Below, one piece after another: positions 30,941 through 37,261 of a stretch of DNA of 37,261 nt. Source of the DNA: Acidipila sp. (GTDB lineage Bacteria > Acidobacteriota > Terriglobia > Acidiferrales > UBA7541); contig JAAFGT010000037.1 in assembly GCA_010365215.1 (NCBI GenBank), positions 1-37,261 of the forward strand, in the 5' to 3' direction. Below the pieces are notes generated by a model. The model worked only from the letters and a program-made list of their open reading frames with translations, was not told where the DNA came from and did no database searches. The translations under genes and the position numbers were made by a program. Position 1 is the first letter of the stretch, and each line of letters begins with the position of its first letter.

Positions 30941-31498
30941 TTACTTTCCCGATTCCGGCGCCGCCGGCGTGAGCGGCAGATTGAGTGAGTCCACCACGCG
31001 GGTGAACATTTCAAACGCCGCAGCGGTGACAGTAAGCTCTACAATTTCCGCGCTGCTGAACAGGCCCTTCAACTCCGCGTAGAACGAATCATCCACTTCG
31101 TGAACGGACCGGTGCAGGCGGTCGGCAAAGCGGAAGCCGGCCTTCTCTCGCGCCGTGTAGGGTCCGGCCTCAAAGTCGTTGACGCCTTCGATCTGTTTCT
31201 GGCTTGCGCCTTTCTGCTTTGCCAAAGCAGTGTGCGACTGGATTCAATAATCGCATTTATGCAGCAGGGCTACGCGCGTGGCGACCAGCTCCTTGTACCA
31301 GCCGGGCAGCGCTGCGTCACCCAGCAGCGGCTTCAGGAAACCCGCCACACCGACGGCCAGCGCCGGCGAATGCGCCAGCGCTTTAAACATGTTGGGCACC
31401 GCGCCGCGCTGCTCCAGCAGAACATCGTAGATGGCTCCCACTTCGGACGTTACCTGTCCGCGTTCAAGCAGCGGAATGCGGCTGATTTTGTTCCCCAT
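30941..31498 (-). CDS. CMD/AhpD-like peroxidase-related protein with in-frame TGA (candidate selenoprotein)
   Basis: An alkylhydroperoxidase-like member of the carboxymuconolactone decarboxylase family, 185 residues if the TGA at 31246-31244 is read as selenocysteine. The first 84 residues and the last 100 are in the same frame and both match the family (VPNMFKALAHSPAL; FEAGPYTAREKAGFRFADRL; LTVTAAAFEMFTRVVDSL). The TGA falls on the second cysteine of the active site: C82-D-Y-U85-x-x-x-H89, with E70 twelve residues before C82, the same spacing as E118, C130, C133 and H137 in M. tuberculosis AhpD. A perfect stem-loop starts 13 nt after the TGA. The ATG at 31498 shares one base with the TonB receptor stop (TAATG). 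Alternative: a TGC-to-TGA nonsense mutation. I consider selenocysteine more likely. Confidence 0.78.
31214..31246 (-). promoter_or_regulatory. UGA codon plus bacterial SECIS-like stem-loop
   Basis: On the minus strand the TGA (31246-31244) is followed by 13 nt, then CTGCTTTGGCAAAGCAG (31230-31214): a perfect 7-bp stem with a GGC loop. The loop starts 20 nt after the TGA and its first base is G. Known bacterial SECIS elements have a stem of 4-16 bp, a short loop with a G in the first two positions, and a UGA-to-loop distance of roughly 16-37 nt. Confidence 0.7.
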
Positions 31499-34400
31499 TA
31501 GAATGCGTACCTCAGTGAGAATTGAATCAGCCGCGGCGTGCCTTTAGTGGAGGTGATGACTCCGAAATTGCCGGGACTTTGCACGTCGGTCGACGCCGGG
31601 TTGGCGAAGTTGGCATGGTTCCAGATGTTGAAAAAGTCCGTGGTGAACCTCAGCGATTGCCTTTCGGTTACGCGGAAATTCTTGATCACCGAGAAATCCC
31701 AATTTTGCTGGAACGGCCCGCGGTAAATGTTGCGGCCCAGGGTGCCGAAGCCGGTCACGGAACCGTCGCCGCCTTGTGCGGCAGTTAACACTGGTAAGGG
31801 TGCGAAGGCGCTGAAGTTTACGTACCCGTTAACGCGCGATTGCACGCTTCCATGAGTCAACCCGTCGGCATAGGTCTTACCAGGAGCCAGCGTGGCTGTG
31901 ATAGGAGACGTCGTCGCCCCCAGAAATGCTGTCCCGCCGTTTGAATCGAATATCGAAAATGGGGTGCCGGACTGGGCTGTGACGATTCCGCTGAATCCCC
32001 AGCCACGCAGGAAGACGCCTTTCAGGCCCGTGGCGTCTTGGTACAAAGGCAAACTGTAGTTGTAGCTGGCCACGAACCGGTGCCTGTGGTCGAAGTCGGA
32101 AAGACCGCGGGAGAACCTCAGGTCGGTCTGGTCGTTGAAGGCTGAATTGAACGCGGTATTGCCGGTGGAGGTGGCATCCGTCGATTTTCCGTAAGTGTAT
32201 GCGGTCTGCACGTAATTGCCTCCCCAGCGGCGCGCCAGGGTCACCTGCAGCGCGTGGTAGTGCGAGTAGGCGGCATTGTCAAAGAGCTGAAAGCCGTTGT
32301 AGCCATTGAGTCCCTGCACGCGGGATCTGGCCACTGCATTGGCAGTCGTGTTTATGGTGATAGGCACCGGCATGCCCATGTTGTCTGTGAGAATGATGGG
32401 GTTGGTGGGCGTGGCTTGCAGCGATTGCAAAGTGTCCCGCGTGACCCGCAGGTGCGTTCCTTTTGTGCCCACATAGCCCACTTCAGCCACCCATTTCCAG
32501 GGAAGCGCTCGCTGCACGGTGAGGTTCCACTGCTGCGTGTTGGGGACGATGTAGTGCCGGGGCACACCCAAACCGAAGATCACCACCGAAGTGCCGGAAT
32601 AATTCGCCGCGCAAGGAAATGGAGCCGCGCACGGAAAATTTTGGAACTTCGAGAAAACCGGAACAAATCCGGGATCGATCACTCCGGCGGGAGGAAGCGC
32701 ATTGGGATTTGTCGCCAGCGTACCGGCAAAGAAATTCGCCAGACTTCCGGGCCCGCCGCCCAGCGAAGCGATGGGCAGAATCGGCGCCTGAAATGAGAGC
32801 TGGTCCACCGCGCCCACATCTTCACGAACGTAATAGATCCCGTATCCCGCTCGAATGGTGGTGGTGCCGCGCCCAAACACGTCGTAGGCCAATCCGATTC
32901 GCGGCCCGAGGCCGGTGGCGTAGGTGTTGTCGAGCGTGGTGTCGTTCGTGGTCCCCGCCAGTCCGGCTACGTTAAAGCTATTCACGCCTTTAGGATAGAA
33001 ATACGGGTACTTTCCCTGTTGCGCGAGCGCCGGATCGAGGTTCCCGATGTGATGTAAATTGTCGGCGATCGCGCCCAGAAACTCGACTCGCAGGCCCAGG
33101 TTCAAGGTGAGGTCGTGGCGGATCTTGTAGTCGTCCTGCGCAAATACCGCGGAATTATTTTGGCGGTATTTGTGCGTGAACACGCCGCCTCCGCCAAAAC
33201 TTCCGTCCGGCGCCCCGATCAAGAGCTTCTGGAAATCGGTCAGCGCGCCGCTGAAGAAGAAAAGCTGGCCGTTAAAAACTTGCGGGAACAGTTTATCGAG
33301 ATTCACGCGCGTGTACTCGCCACCAAAGCGCAGCGAATGCTTGCCCAAAGTCCAGCTCACCGTATCGATAAAGCTGAGGTTGTTTTGTACCTGCTGCTGG
33401 TCTGCGGGTGGAGTAGGCCCAATCTGGAAGCCGGAGCTGGCCAACGTGAATTTATAGATGTCCGGCGTCAGGTTGCTGGTGGGACGGTTAATGCCCAGGT
33501 CGGCGGCCTTGACGATGGGGTCGTTGAGCCCCTTATTATCGATGCGTACGAAGCCGAAGCGGAATTCATTTACCATTCGCGCGCTGAACAGGTGCGTCTC
33601 CGTGATGTTCAGGAAGCGGCTGCGCACGGGAAGCTGGAGAGGGAAATTCAGATCGGCAGGGCTCGCCGGAGCTCCCAGTGAAGCCTGCAGGCCGCCTGCC
33701 CCGAACGGCAATAGCGACTCAAAATTCGTAAAAAAGAACCGGGAAGAAAGCTTGTCGTTCCCGCCGCGGAACTCGCGATCCCAGTTAGCGGTGAATTGAT
33801 CGTCGCTGTACTTGCCGGGCTTGCTGAGGGTGAACGGCCCCGTGGTGCCCGGAACTGTGCCTGCGCCGGAAGGGATGAGGAACCCGCCGCTGGCCCCGCC
33901 AAACTGGTTGCTCTTTACATTCAGAAGAGCCACAGCCACAGGATCAAGCTGGGTGACGCCCGCAGGCAGCCCCCCAGGGAAGAATGCAGCAATCAGGGAG
34001 GCCTGGTCGCGGGTGGCCGGAAGCACGGGCAGCGTGGTGCTGATTAGGGTGCCCGGCGAGAGTCCGCTGCGCTGGCGGGTGCCCTGATAATTGCCGAAGA
34101 AATATCCCAGCTTTGCTTGCGGGCCAATGGGCCCACCCAGACTGCCTCCGTAAATGTTCTGCCGCACCACCGGGCGCGGCTGGCCTGCGCGATTCAGGAA
34201 AAACTCGTTGGCATTGAGCGCCTCGTTACGGAAAAACTCGTAGAGCGAGCCGTGGAATTGGCTAGTGCCGCTCTTGAGGATGGCATTGATGTTGCCCCCG
34301 CCATTGCGGCCCTGGCTGGCGTCGTAGAGGCTGGTCTGCACCTTGAATTCCTGGATCACTTCCGGATTGGGAAGAGGAGTGTTGGTGAGCTCGCCCACGT

Positions 34401-35013
34401 TGTAATCGGTGGCGCTGATTCCTTCGATCAGGTAGTTGTTGTTATCTTCGCGCTGCCCGTTCACCTCGATGCGCACATCTCCCCGGCCCAGCTGCGCGGC
34501 GGAGTTCAGGTCGCTGGCTGCGCCGGTGGAAAGTGTAAGGAGCTGCTGAAAGTTCTGCGTAGCCAGCGGCAGGGCGCGAATCGTGTCCGAAGAGATGGCC
34601 TGGCCGGTAGCGGCGCTGGTGGTGTCCACGGTGGTGACGGTTGCGGAAACTTCCACTTTCTGTGTTACCGCGCCGGGGTTCAGGGTCACGGTGACCCGCG
34701 TGGTCTCGGTCACGCGCACTTCGATGTCCGTGACCTTCGCTTCCGCGAAACCGTTGGCGTGCACGAGCAAGACATATTTCGTAGGCGTGAGCAGTTGCGC
34801 GGTAAATGTTCCATCGCCGCCGGTGGTCAGGGTGCGTGTCGCCAGCCCCGTCCGCGAATCAATCACCTGGACTTCGGCTCCCGCGACCGCGCCTCCGCTG
34901 GAATCCACAACGGTGACCACCATTCCGCCGGTGGCACCACCTTGCGCCATCGCCGGGACGCGCCCTCCAAACAGCACTGCCAGAATCAGCAGCCACGCAG
35001 CTTTATTTTTCAT
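31498..35013 (-). CDS. Oar-like TonB-dependent outer-membrane receptor 2
   Basis: A 1,171-residue outer-membrane receptor. Signal peptide: MKNKAAWLLILAVLFGGRVPAMAQ. The regulatory-like sandwich spans about 28-112 (VVTVVDSSGGAVAGAEVQVID, GTFTAQLLTPTKYVLLVHANGF). The plug includes LPLATQNFQQLLTLSTGA and GGGNINAILKSGTSQFHG, followed by a long barrel ending LRYAF with the terminal phenylalanine. It shares the layout of receptor 1 but the two are not close copies. It is the first gene of the unit with the selenoprotein candidate and the cupin, and its TAA overlaps the next ATG by one base. A TTGACA promoter is found at 35161-35132. The ligand is unknown; because of the coupled redox-type gene, an aromatic or peroxide-generating compound is possible. 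Confidence 0.92.
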   Translation of the reverse strand: MKNKAAWLLILAVLFGGRVPAMAQGGATGGMVVTVVDSSGGAVAGAEVQVIDSRTGLATRTLTTGGDGTFTAQLLTPTKYVLLVHANGFAEAKVTDIEVRVTETTRVTVTLNPGAVTQKVEVSATVTTVDTTSAATGQAISSDTIRALPLATQNFQQLLTLSTGAASDLNSAAQLGRGDVRIEVNGQREDNNNYLIEGISATDYNVGELTNTPLPNPEVIQEFKVQTSLYDASQGRNGGGNINAILKSGTSQFHGSLYEFFRNEALNANEFFLNRAGQPRPVVRQNIYGGSLGGPIGPQAKLGYFFGNYQGTRQRSGLSPGTLISTTLPVLPATRDQASLIAAFFPGGLPAGVTQLDPVAVALLNVKSNQFGGASGGFLIPSGAGTVPGTTGPFTLSKPGKYSDDQFTANWDREFRGGNDKLSSRFFFTNFESLLPFGAGGLQASLGAPASPADLNFPLQLPVRSRFLNITETHLFSARMVNEFRFGFVRIDNKGLNDPIVKAADLGINRPTSNLTPDIYKFTLASSGFQIGPTPPADQQQVQNNLSFIDTVSWTLGKHSLRFGGEYTRVNLDKLFPQVFNGQLFFFSGALTDFQKLLIGAPDGSFGGGGVFTHKYRQNNSAVFAQDDYKIRHDLTLNLGLRVEFLGAIADNLHHIGNLDPALAQQGKYPYFYPKGVNSFNVAGLAGTTNDTTLDNTYATGLGPRIGLAYDVFGRGTTTIRAGYGIYYVREDVGAVDQLSFQAPILPIASLGGGPGSLANFFAGTLATNPNALPPAGVIDPGFVPVFSKFQNFPCAAPFPCAANYSGTSVVIFGLGVPRHYIVPNTQQWNLTVQRALPWKWVAEVGYVGTKGTHLRVTRDTLQSLQATPTNPIILTDNMGMPVPITINTTANAVARSRVQGLNGYNGFQLFDNAAYSHYHALQVTLARRWGGNYVQTAYTYGKSTDATSTGNTAFNSAFNDQTDLRFSRGLSDFDHRHRFVASYNYSLPLYQDATGLKGVFLRGWGFSGIVTAQSGTPFSIFDSNGGTAFLGATTSPITATLAPGKTYADGLTHGSVQSRVNGYVNFSAFAPLPVLTAAQGGDGSVTGFGTLGRNIYRGPFQQNWDFSVIKNFRVTERQSLRFTTDFFNIWNHANFANPASTDVQSPGNFGVITSTKGTPRLIQFSLRYAF

Positions 35014-35131
35014 GGTGTTTTTGTATTACTCCCCCAGCACCCCTCTTTGACGGGGGCGCATGCGCCTCAAGAAATGCAACAACCGGCAAGAAGTGCCATT
35101 TCGCCGATTTTAAATTAGTGGTGAACCGAAA

Positions 35132-35161
35132 ACGGTAACGCTCCGCAGGTTTCACTGTCAA
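35132..35161 (-). promoter_or_regulatory. Promoter of the TonB receptor 2 unit
   Basis: Minus strand: perfect TTGACA (35161-35156), 18-nt spacer, TACCGT (35137-35132). Transcription near 35125 gives a leader of about 110 nt. Confidence 0.5.
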
Positions 35162-35192
35162 GGCGAATCTCCATAAAAACGGCGTTGGACAG

Positions 35193-35207
35193 TCACTTCA
35201 AAAGTGA
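35193..35207. promoter_or_regulatory. Inverted repeat upstream of the TonB receptor 2 promoter
   Basis: TCACTTCAAAAGTGA: 6-bp arms around three bases, about 30 bp upstream of the receptor -35. A related GTTTCAC half-site at 35149-35155 lies inside the promoter spacer. Together they could be binding sites for one regulator. Confidence 0.4.
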
Positions 35208-35308
35208 AACGCCCACAAGCTTCCGCAAACTGTTTTTATTTTGAACCCCGGTCGGTCATTGGACGATTTCTGAAGCATAAAGTTACGGAATCTTTCAATG
35301 CCAGGGCG

Positions 35309-35337
35309 TTTCCGGCGGCCTTGAAATACTCTAGAAT
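35309..35337 (+). promoter_or_regulatory. Candidate promoter of the beta-lactamase-like gene, leaderless geometry
   Basis: TTTCCG (35309-35314), 17-nt spacer, TAGAAT (35332-35337, 5 of 6 matches). The ATG at 35346 follows only eight bases later, so transcription would start next to the start codon. Confidence 0.4.
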
Positions 35338-35345
35338 AGCGGCCT

Positions 35346-36296
35346 ATGAGCTCACAGCCGGTTAGAAGCCTGCGACGGATCGCACTCGCCGCCCTGTTTG
35401 TGTTTTGCACCCTTGCGGCGCGCCCGGTCGGTGCCGTTGCCAGCGCGGGAGAAAAGACGAATACGCGCTGGGATTCGGCGAAGGCGGAGATCGAAAAGCG
35501 CATAGCGGCCAGTGGCGCAGAAGTTTCCCTCGCATTCCGCACGCTCGACGGCAAACAGGAGTTCTATCTGCGTCCCGACGAGTCCTATCACGCCGCCAGC
35601 ACCATGAAGCTGGGCGTGATGGTTGAGCTTTTCCACCAGTGGAAGCAGCGCAAACTGAAGTTCGAGGATGCGCTTCCCGTTCGCAATGAATTTGCCAGCC
35701 TGGTCGACGGCAGCCCGTTTCAGCTCGACTCCGCCGACGATTCCGATCCAGACGTGTACAAAAAGATCGGCGGCACGATGACCGTGGCAGAGCTTTGCGA
35801 GCACATGATCACGCGCAGCAGCAATCTGGCGACGAATCTCTTGATGATCAAGCTTGGCGTAGCGAACATACGCCGGGCGATGAGCGATGCGGGCGCTCCC
35901 GGCCTCGATATCAAACGGCCGCTGGAAGACGGCAAAGCCTACGAGAAGGGCATCAACAACACCGCCACGGCGCGCGCCCTGCTCGTGCTACTGGAGCGCA
36001 TCGCGCGCCTGAAGGCGGTGGATCGCGAGTCTAGTGTGAAGATGCTGGAGGTACTCAAGCGCCAGACATTTAATGAGGCTATCCCCGCCGGCCTCCCTCA
36101 CGGCATCGTAGTAGCCCACAAGACCGGAGAAATCACCCGGATTCATCACGATGCCGCGATCGTGTATGCTCCGCGGCCCTTCATACTGGTGCTGCTGGTA
36201 CGCGGAATCGAAGACCGCGACAAAAGCGGGGCACTGATGGCTGGCCTGACGAGTGTTCTGTACGACGCGGTTGAACCCGCCAGGGGCACGCGGTAG
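35346..36296 (+). CDS. Class A beta-lactamase-like serine hydrolase
   Basis: A 316-residue exported protein. A signal peptide (residues about 1-33, with IALAALFVFCTLAA) is followed by a penicillin-recognising serine hydrolase fold with all class A landmarks: S85-T-M-K88 (AASTMKLGV), S158-S-N160 in RSSNLATNLL, an omega-loop-like E200-K-G-I-N204 that matches the class A E-x-x-L-N pattern, and K259-T-G261 in VAHKTGEIT. Whether it destroys beta-lactams or has another peptidase or esterase role cannot be told; many soil homologues are untested. The start is at the ATG directly before the signal peptide. It is divergent from the TonB receptor 2 unit and probably has its own promoter. Confidence 0.88.
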   Translation: MSSQPVRSLRRIALAALFVFCTLAARPVGAVASAGEKTNTRWDSAKAEIEKRIAASGAEVSLAFRTLDGKQEFYLRPDESYHAASTMKLGVMVELFHQWKQRKLKFEDALPVRNEFASLVDGSPFQLDSADDSDPDVYKKIGGTMTVAELCEHMITRSSNLATNLLMIKLGVANIRRAMSDAGAPGLDIKRPLEDGKAYEKGINNTATARALLVLLERIARLKAVDRESSVKMLEVLKRQTFNEAIPAGLPHGIVVAHKTGEITRIHHDAAIVYAPRPFILVLLVRGIEDRDKSGALMAGLTSVLYDAVEPARGTR

Positions 36297-36320
36297 GGGC
36301 ACCAACGCGGTTGTACCTTA

Positions 36321-36390
36321 CAGGGGTTCCATAGGAACCTCGCAAAACCTTTCCGGCGGCGGTATCATCCTACATACAGCAGGGGTTCCA
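36321..36390. repeat. Direct repeat and hairpin upstream of the last gene
   Basis: CAGGGGTTCCA occurs at 36321-36331 and 36380-36390. The first copy also forms GGTTCC-ATA-GGAACC (36325-36339), a 6-bp hairpin. The surrounding 182-bp gap (36297-36478) shows no clear promoter. Similar AGGGGCAC words lie at the 3' end of the preceding gene. Confidence 0.45.
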
Positions 36391-36478
36391 GCTGATGCGC
36401 GGTTGCTTGGGTTCGTGGGCCAGGCGCAAATTCAGCCTTTGAAAGATAAAGATCGAGCGCGCCACTGAGGTGAACATC

Positions 36479-37261
36479 ATGAGACACAAAACTTCGATAT
36501 TAGCGGTCCTAGGGCTTTCCATCCTGCTGGCCGGCAGCCTGGGCGCATGGGCGGACACGCTTGAGTTGCGCGATGGTCGCGTGATTCGCGGCAAGTTCCT
36601 TGGCGGCAGCGAAAACACCGTGCGCATGGAGATCGACGGGCGCGAGCAGAGCTTCGCCGTATCCCAGGTGATGGCGCTGTCGTTTTCGGACGTGCCCGCG
36701 GCCTCGCTTGTCCCGGCTACGCCTTTGAACGGAGCTCCGCAGTACAACGCGCCTCCGCCGATGGCGGCCCAGCCCAACCCGTCGGGCAAACTCACCATCC
36801 CCTCCGGTACGCGCATCGTGGTGCGCATGATCGATAGCGTGGACTCGTCGAAGAATCACGTAGGCGACAAATTCCGTGCGAGCCTGGACGCCAACCTCGA
36901 ATCCGACGGTGTAATCGTTGCTCCTCGCGGAACCGACGTGATGGGCCGGCTGGCGGAAGCCAAGAGCGCGGGTAACATGACCGGCAAGTCGCAACTGAAA
37001 CTTGAGCTCACCGATATTCGCATTGGTGAGGAACTGGTGCCCATCGTCACCGGTGAGTACGAACTTTCCGGCAAAGCGCGCGGTGCGAATACGGCCAAGA
37101 AAACGGCAGGCGGCGCCGCGATCGGTGCGGTCATTGGCGCGCTAGCTGGAGGCGGCAAAGGCGCGGCGATTGGCGCGGGCGTGGGTGCCGGAGCGGGCGC
37201 GACCGTCAACATCGTGACCAAGGGCGAGCAGGTCAAAGTTCCCAGCGAAACCATGCTGGAG
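36479..37261 (+). CDS. Exported protein with SH3-like N-terminus and glycine zipper (runs off the window)
   Basis: The frame opens at the ATG at 36479, with GAGGTG seven bases upstream, and is still open at the last base (261 codons seen). A signal peptide (MRHKTSILAVLGLSILLAGS, cleaved near AWA) is followed by TLELRDGRVIRGKFLGGSEN, a short beta module of the kind found in acidobacterial exported proteins. A proline-rich linker (about 85-105) and a beta-rich domain come next (IPSGTRIVVRMIDSVDSSKN, VIVAPRGTDVMGRLAEAK). Then a glycine-zipper membrane segment appears (GGAAIGAVIGALAGGGKGAA). Glycine zippers in other envelope proteins insert into or along membranes. Function unknown; the end is outside the window. 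Confidence 0.85.
   Translation, partial: MRHKTSILAVLGLSILLAGSLGAWADTLELRDGRVIRGKFLGGSENTVRMEIDGREQSFAVSQVMALSFSDVPAASLVPATPLNGAPQYNAPPPMAAQPNPSGKLTIPSGTRIVVRMIDSVDSSKNHVGDKFRASLDANLESDGVIVAPRGTDVMGRLAEAKSAGNMTGKSQLKLELTDIRIGEELVPIVTGEYELSGKARGANTAKKTAGGAAIGAVIGALAGGGKGAAIGAGVGAGAGATVNIVTKGEQVKVPSETMLE

Larger units (their letters stand above)
35014..35345. other. Divergent regulatory region between TonB receptor 2 and the beta-lactamase-like gene
   Basis: The 332 bp hold no gene that I can support. They contain the receptor promoter, an inverted repeat at 35193-35207, several GTGAA/TTCAC half-sites (35121, 35151, 35193, 35203), and the -10 box of the beta-lactamase-like gene at its right end. 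The left leader has GGGGGAG about 15 bases before the receptor ATG. Confidence 0.6.

Noticed and set aside
30941-31498. Reading this stretch as two separate short genes (31498-31244 and 31225-30941)
   Set aside because: Both are halves of one family in the same frame, separated only by TGA at a functional cysteine position. The second half has only a TTG start and no ribosome site.
34117-35118. Long plus-strand open frame of 333 codons
   Set aside because: Antisense to TonB receptor 2; low-complexity translation, no family.
1-37261. CRISPR arrays, rRNA genes or insertion sequences
   Set aside because: No regularly spaced direct repeats, rRNA sequence or transposase-like frame with terminal inverted repeats was seen on either strand.

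Overview
The window looks like chromosomal DNA of an Acidobacteriota (Terriglobia-type) bacterium. This is inferred from the two Oar-like TonB-dependent receptors of about 1,130-1,170 residues with N-terminal carboxypeptidase-regulatory-like domains, the GC-rich coding bias, the PEP-CTERM protein and the Mce/Mla genes. No marker gene here proves the phylum. I see no phage, transposase, integrase or CRISPR.

Layout. 1-698: 5' part of chorismate synthase (minus). 858-2785: small ABM-like protein and a twin-domain SagB-type nitroreductase. 2815-5767: MlaE-MlaF-MlaD lipid ABC transporter genes. 5870-9587: two tandem thymidylate-kinase-like P-loop proteins, a Ppx/GppA phosphatase with an HD domain, and SixA. 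They converge on a minus-strand CHAD protein (9597-11180) whose C-terminal half is a degenerate copy of the same HD domain. 11285-12133: DUF72. 12410-14503: hybrid histidine kinase. 14643-14728: tRNA-Leu(CAA). 14731-20637, all minus: amino-acid permease, GNAT, homocysteine S-methyltransferase-like protein, DAO-type oxidase and PYROXD2/CrtI-type oxidoreductase, divergent from a Rieske oxygenase (20870-22000). 22004-25829: secreted M28 peptidase and CocE-type hydrolase. 26120-29503: first TonB receptor with a strong terminator, then a LacI-type palindrome and a PEP-CTERM protein gene (29754-30422). 35013-30542 (minus): second TonB receptor, a carboxymuconolactone-decarboxylase/AhpD-like gene with an in-frame TGA, and a cupin. 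35346-36296: class A beta-lactamase-like protein. 36479-end: start of an exported glycine-zipper protein.

Strongest discoveries. (1) The CMD/AhpD-like gene at 31498-30941 is read through a TGA that falls exactly on the second cysteine of the family's CxxC site, giving C-D-Y-U followed by xxxH. A perfect 7-bp stem with a GGC loop begins 13 nt downstream, as expected for a bacterial SECIS. This is a candidate selenoprotein, translationally coupled (TAATG) to a TonB receptor. (2) The P-loop pair, Ppx/GppA-HD, SixA and CHAD-HD set may be a polyphosphate-linked phosphoryl-transfer locus. One P-loop protein has lost the Walker A lysine and the CHAD protein's HD domain has lost its catalytic aspartate. 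(3) The Rieske oxygenase, flavin oxidases and homocysteine methyltransferase resemble a demethylation pathway for a methylated amine, with a perfect palindrome between the divergent genes.

The promoters given are matches read by eye to -35/-10 consensus and remain predictions.
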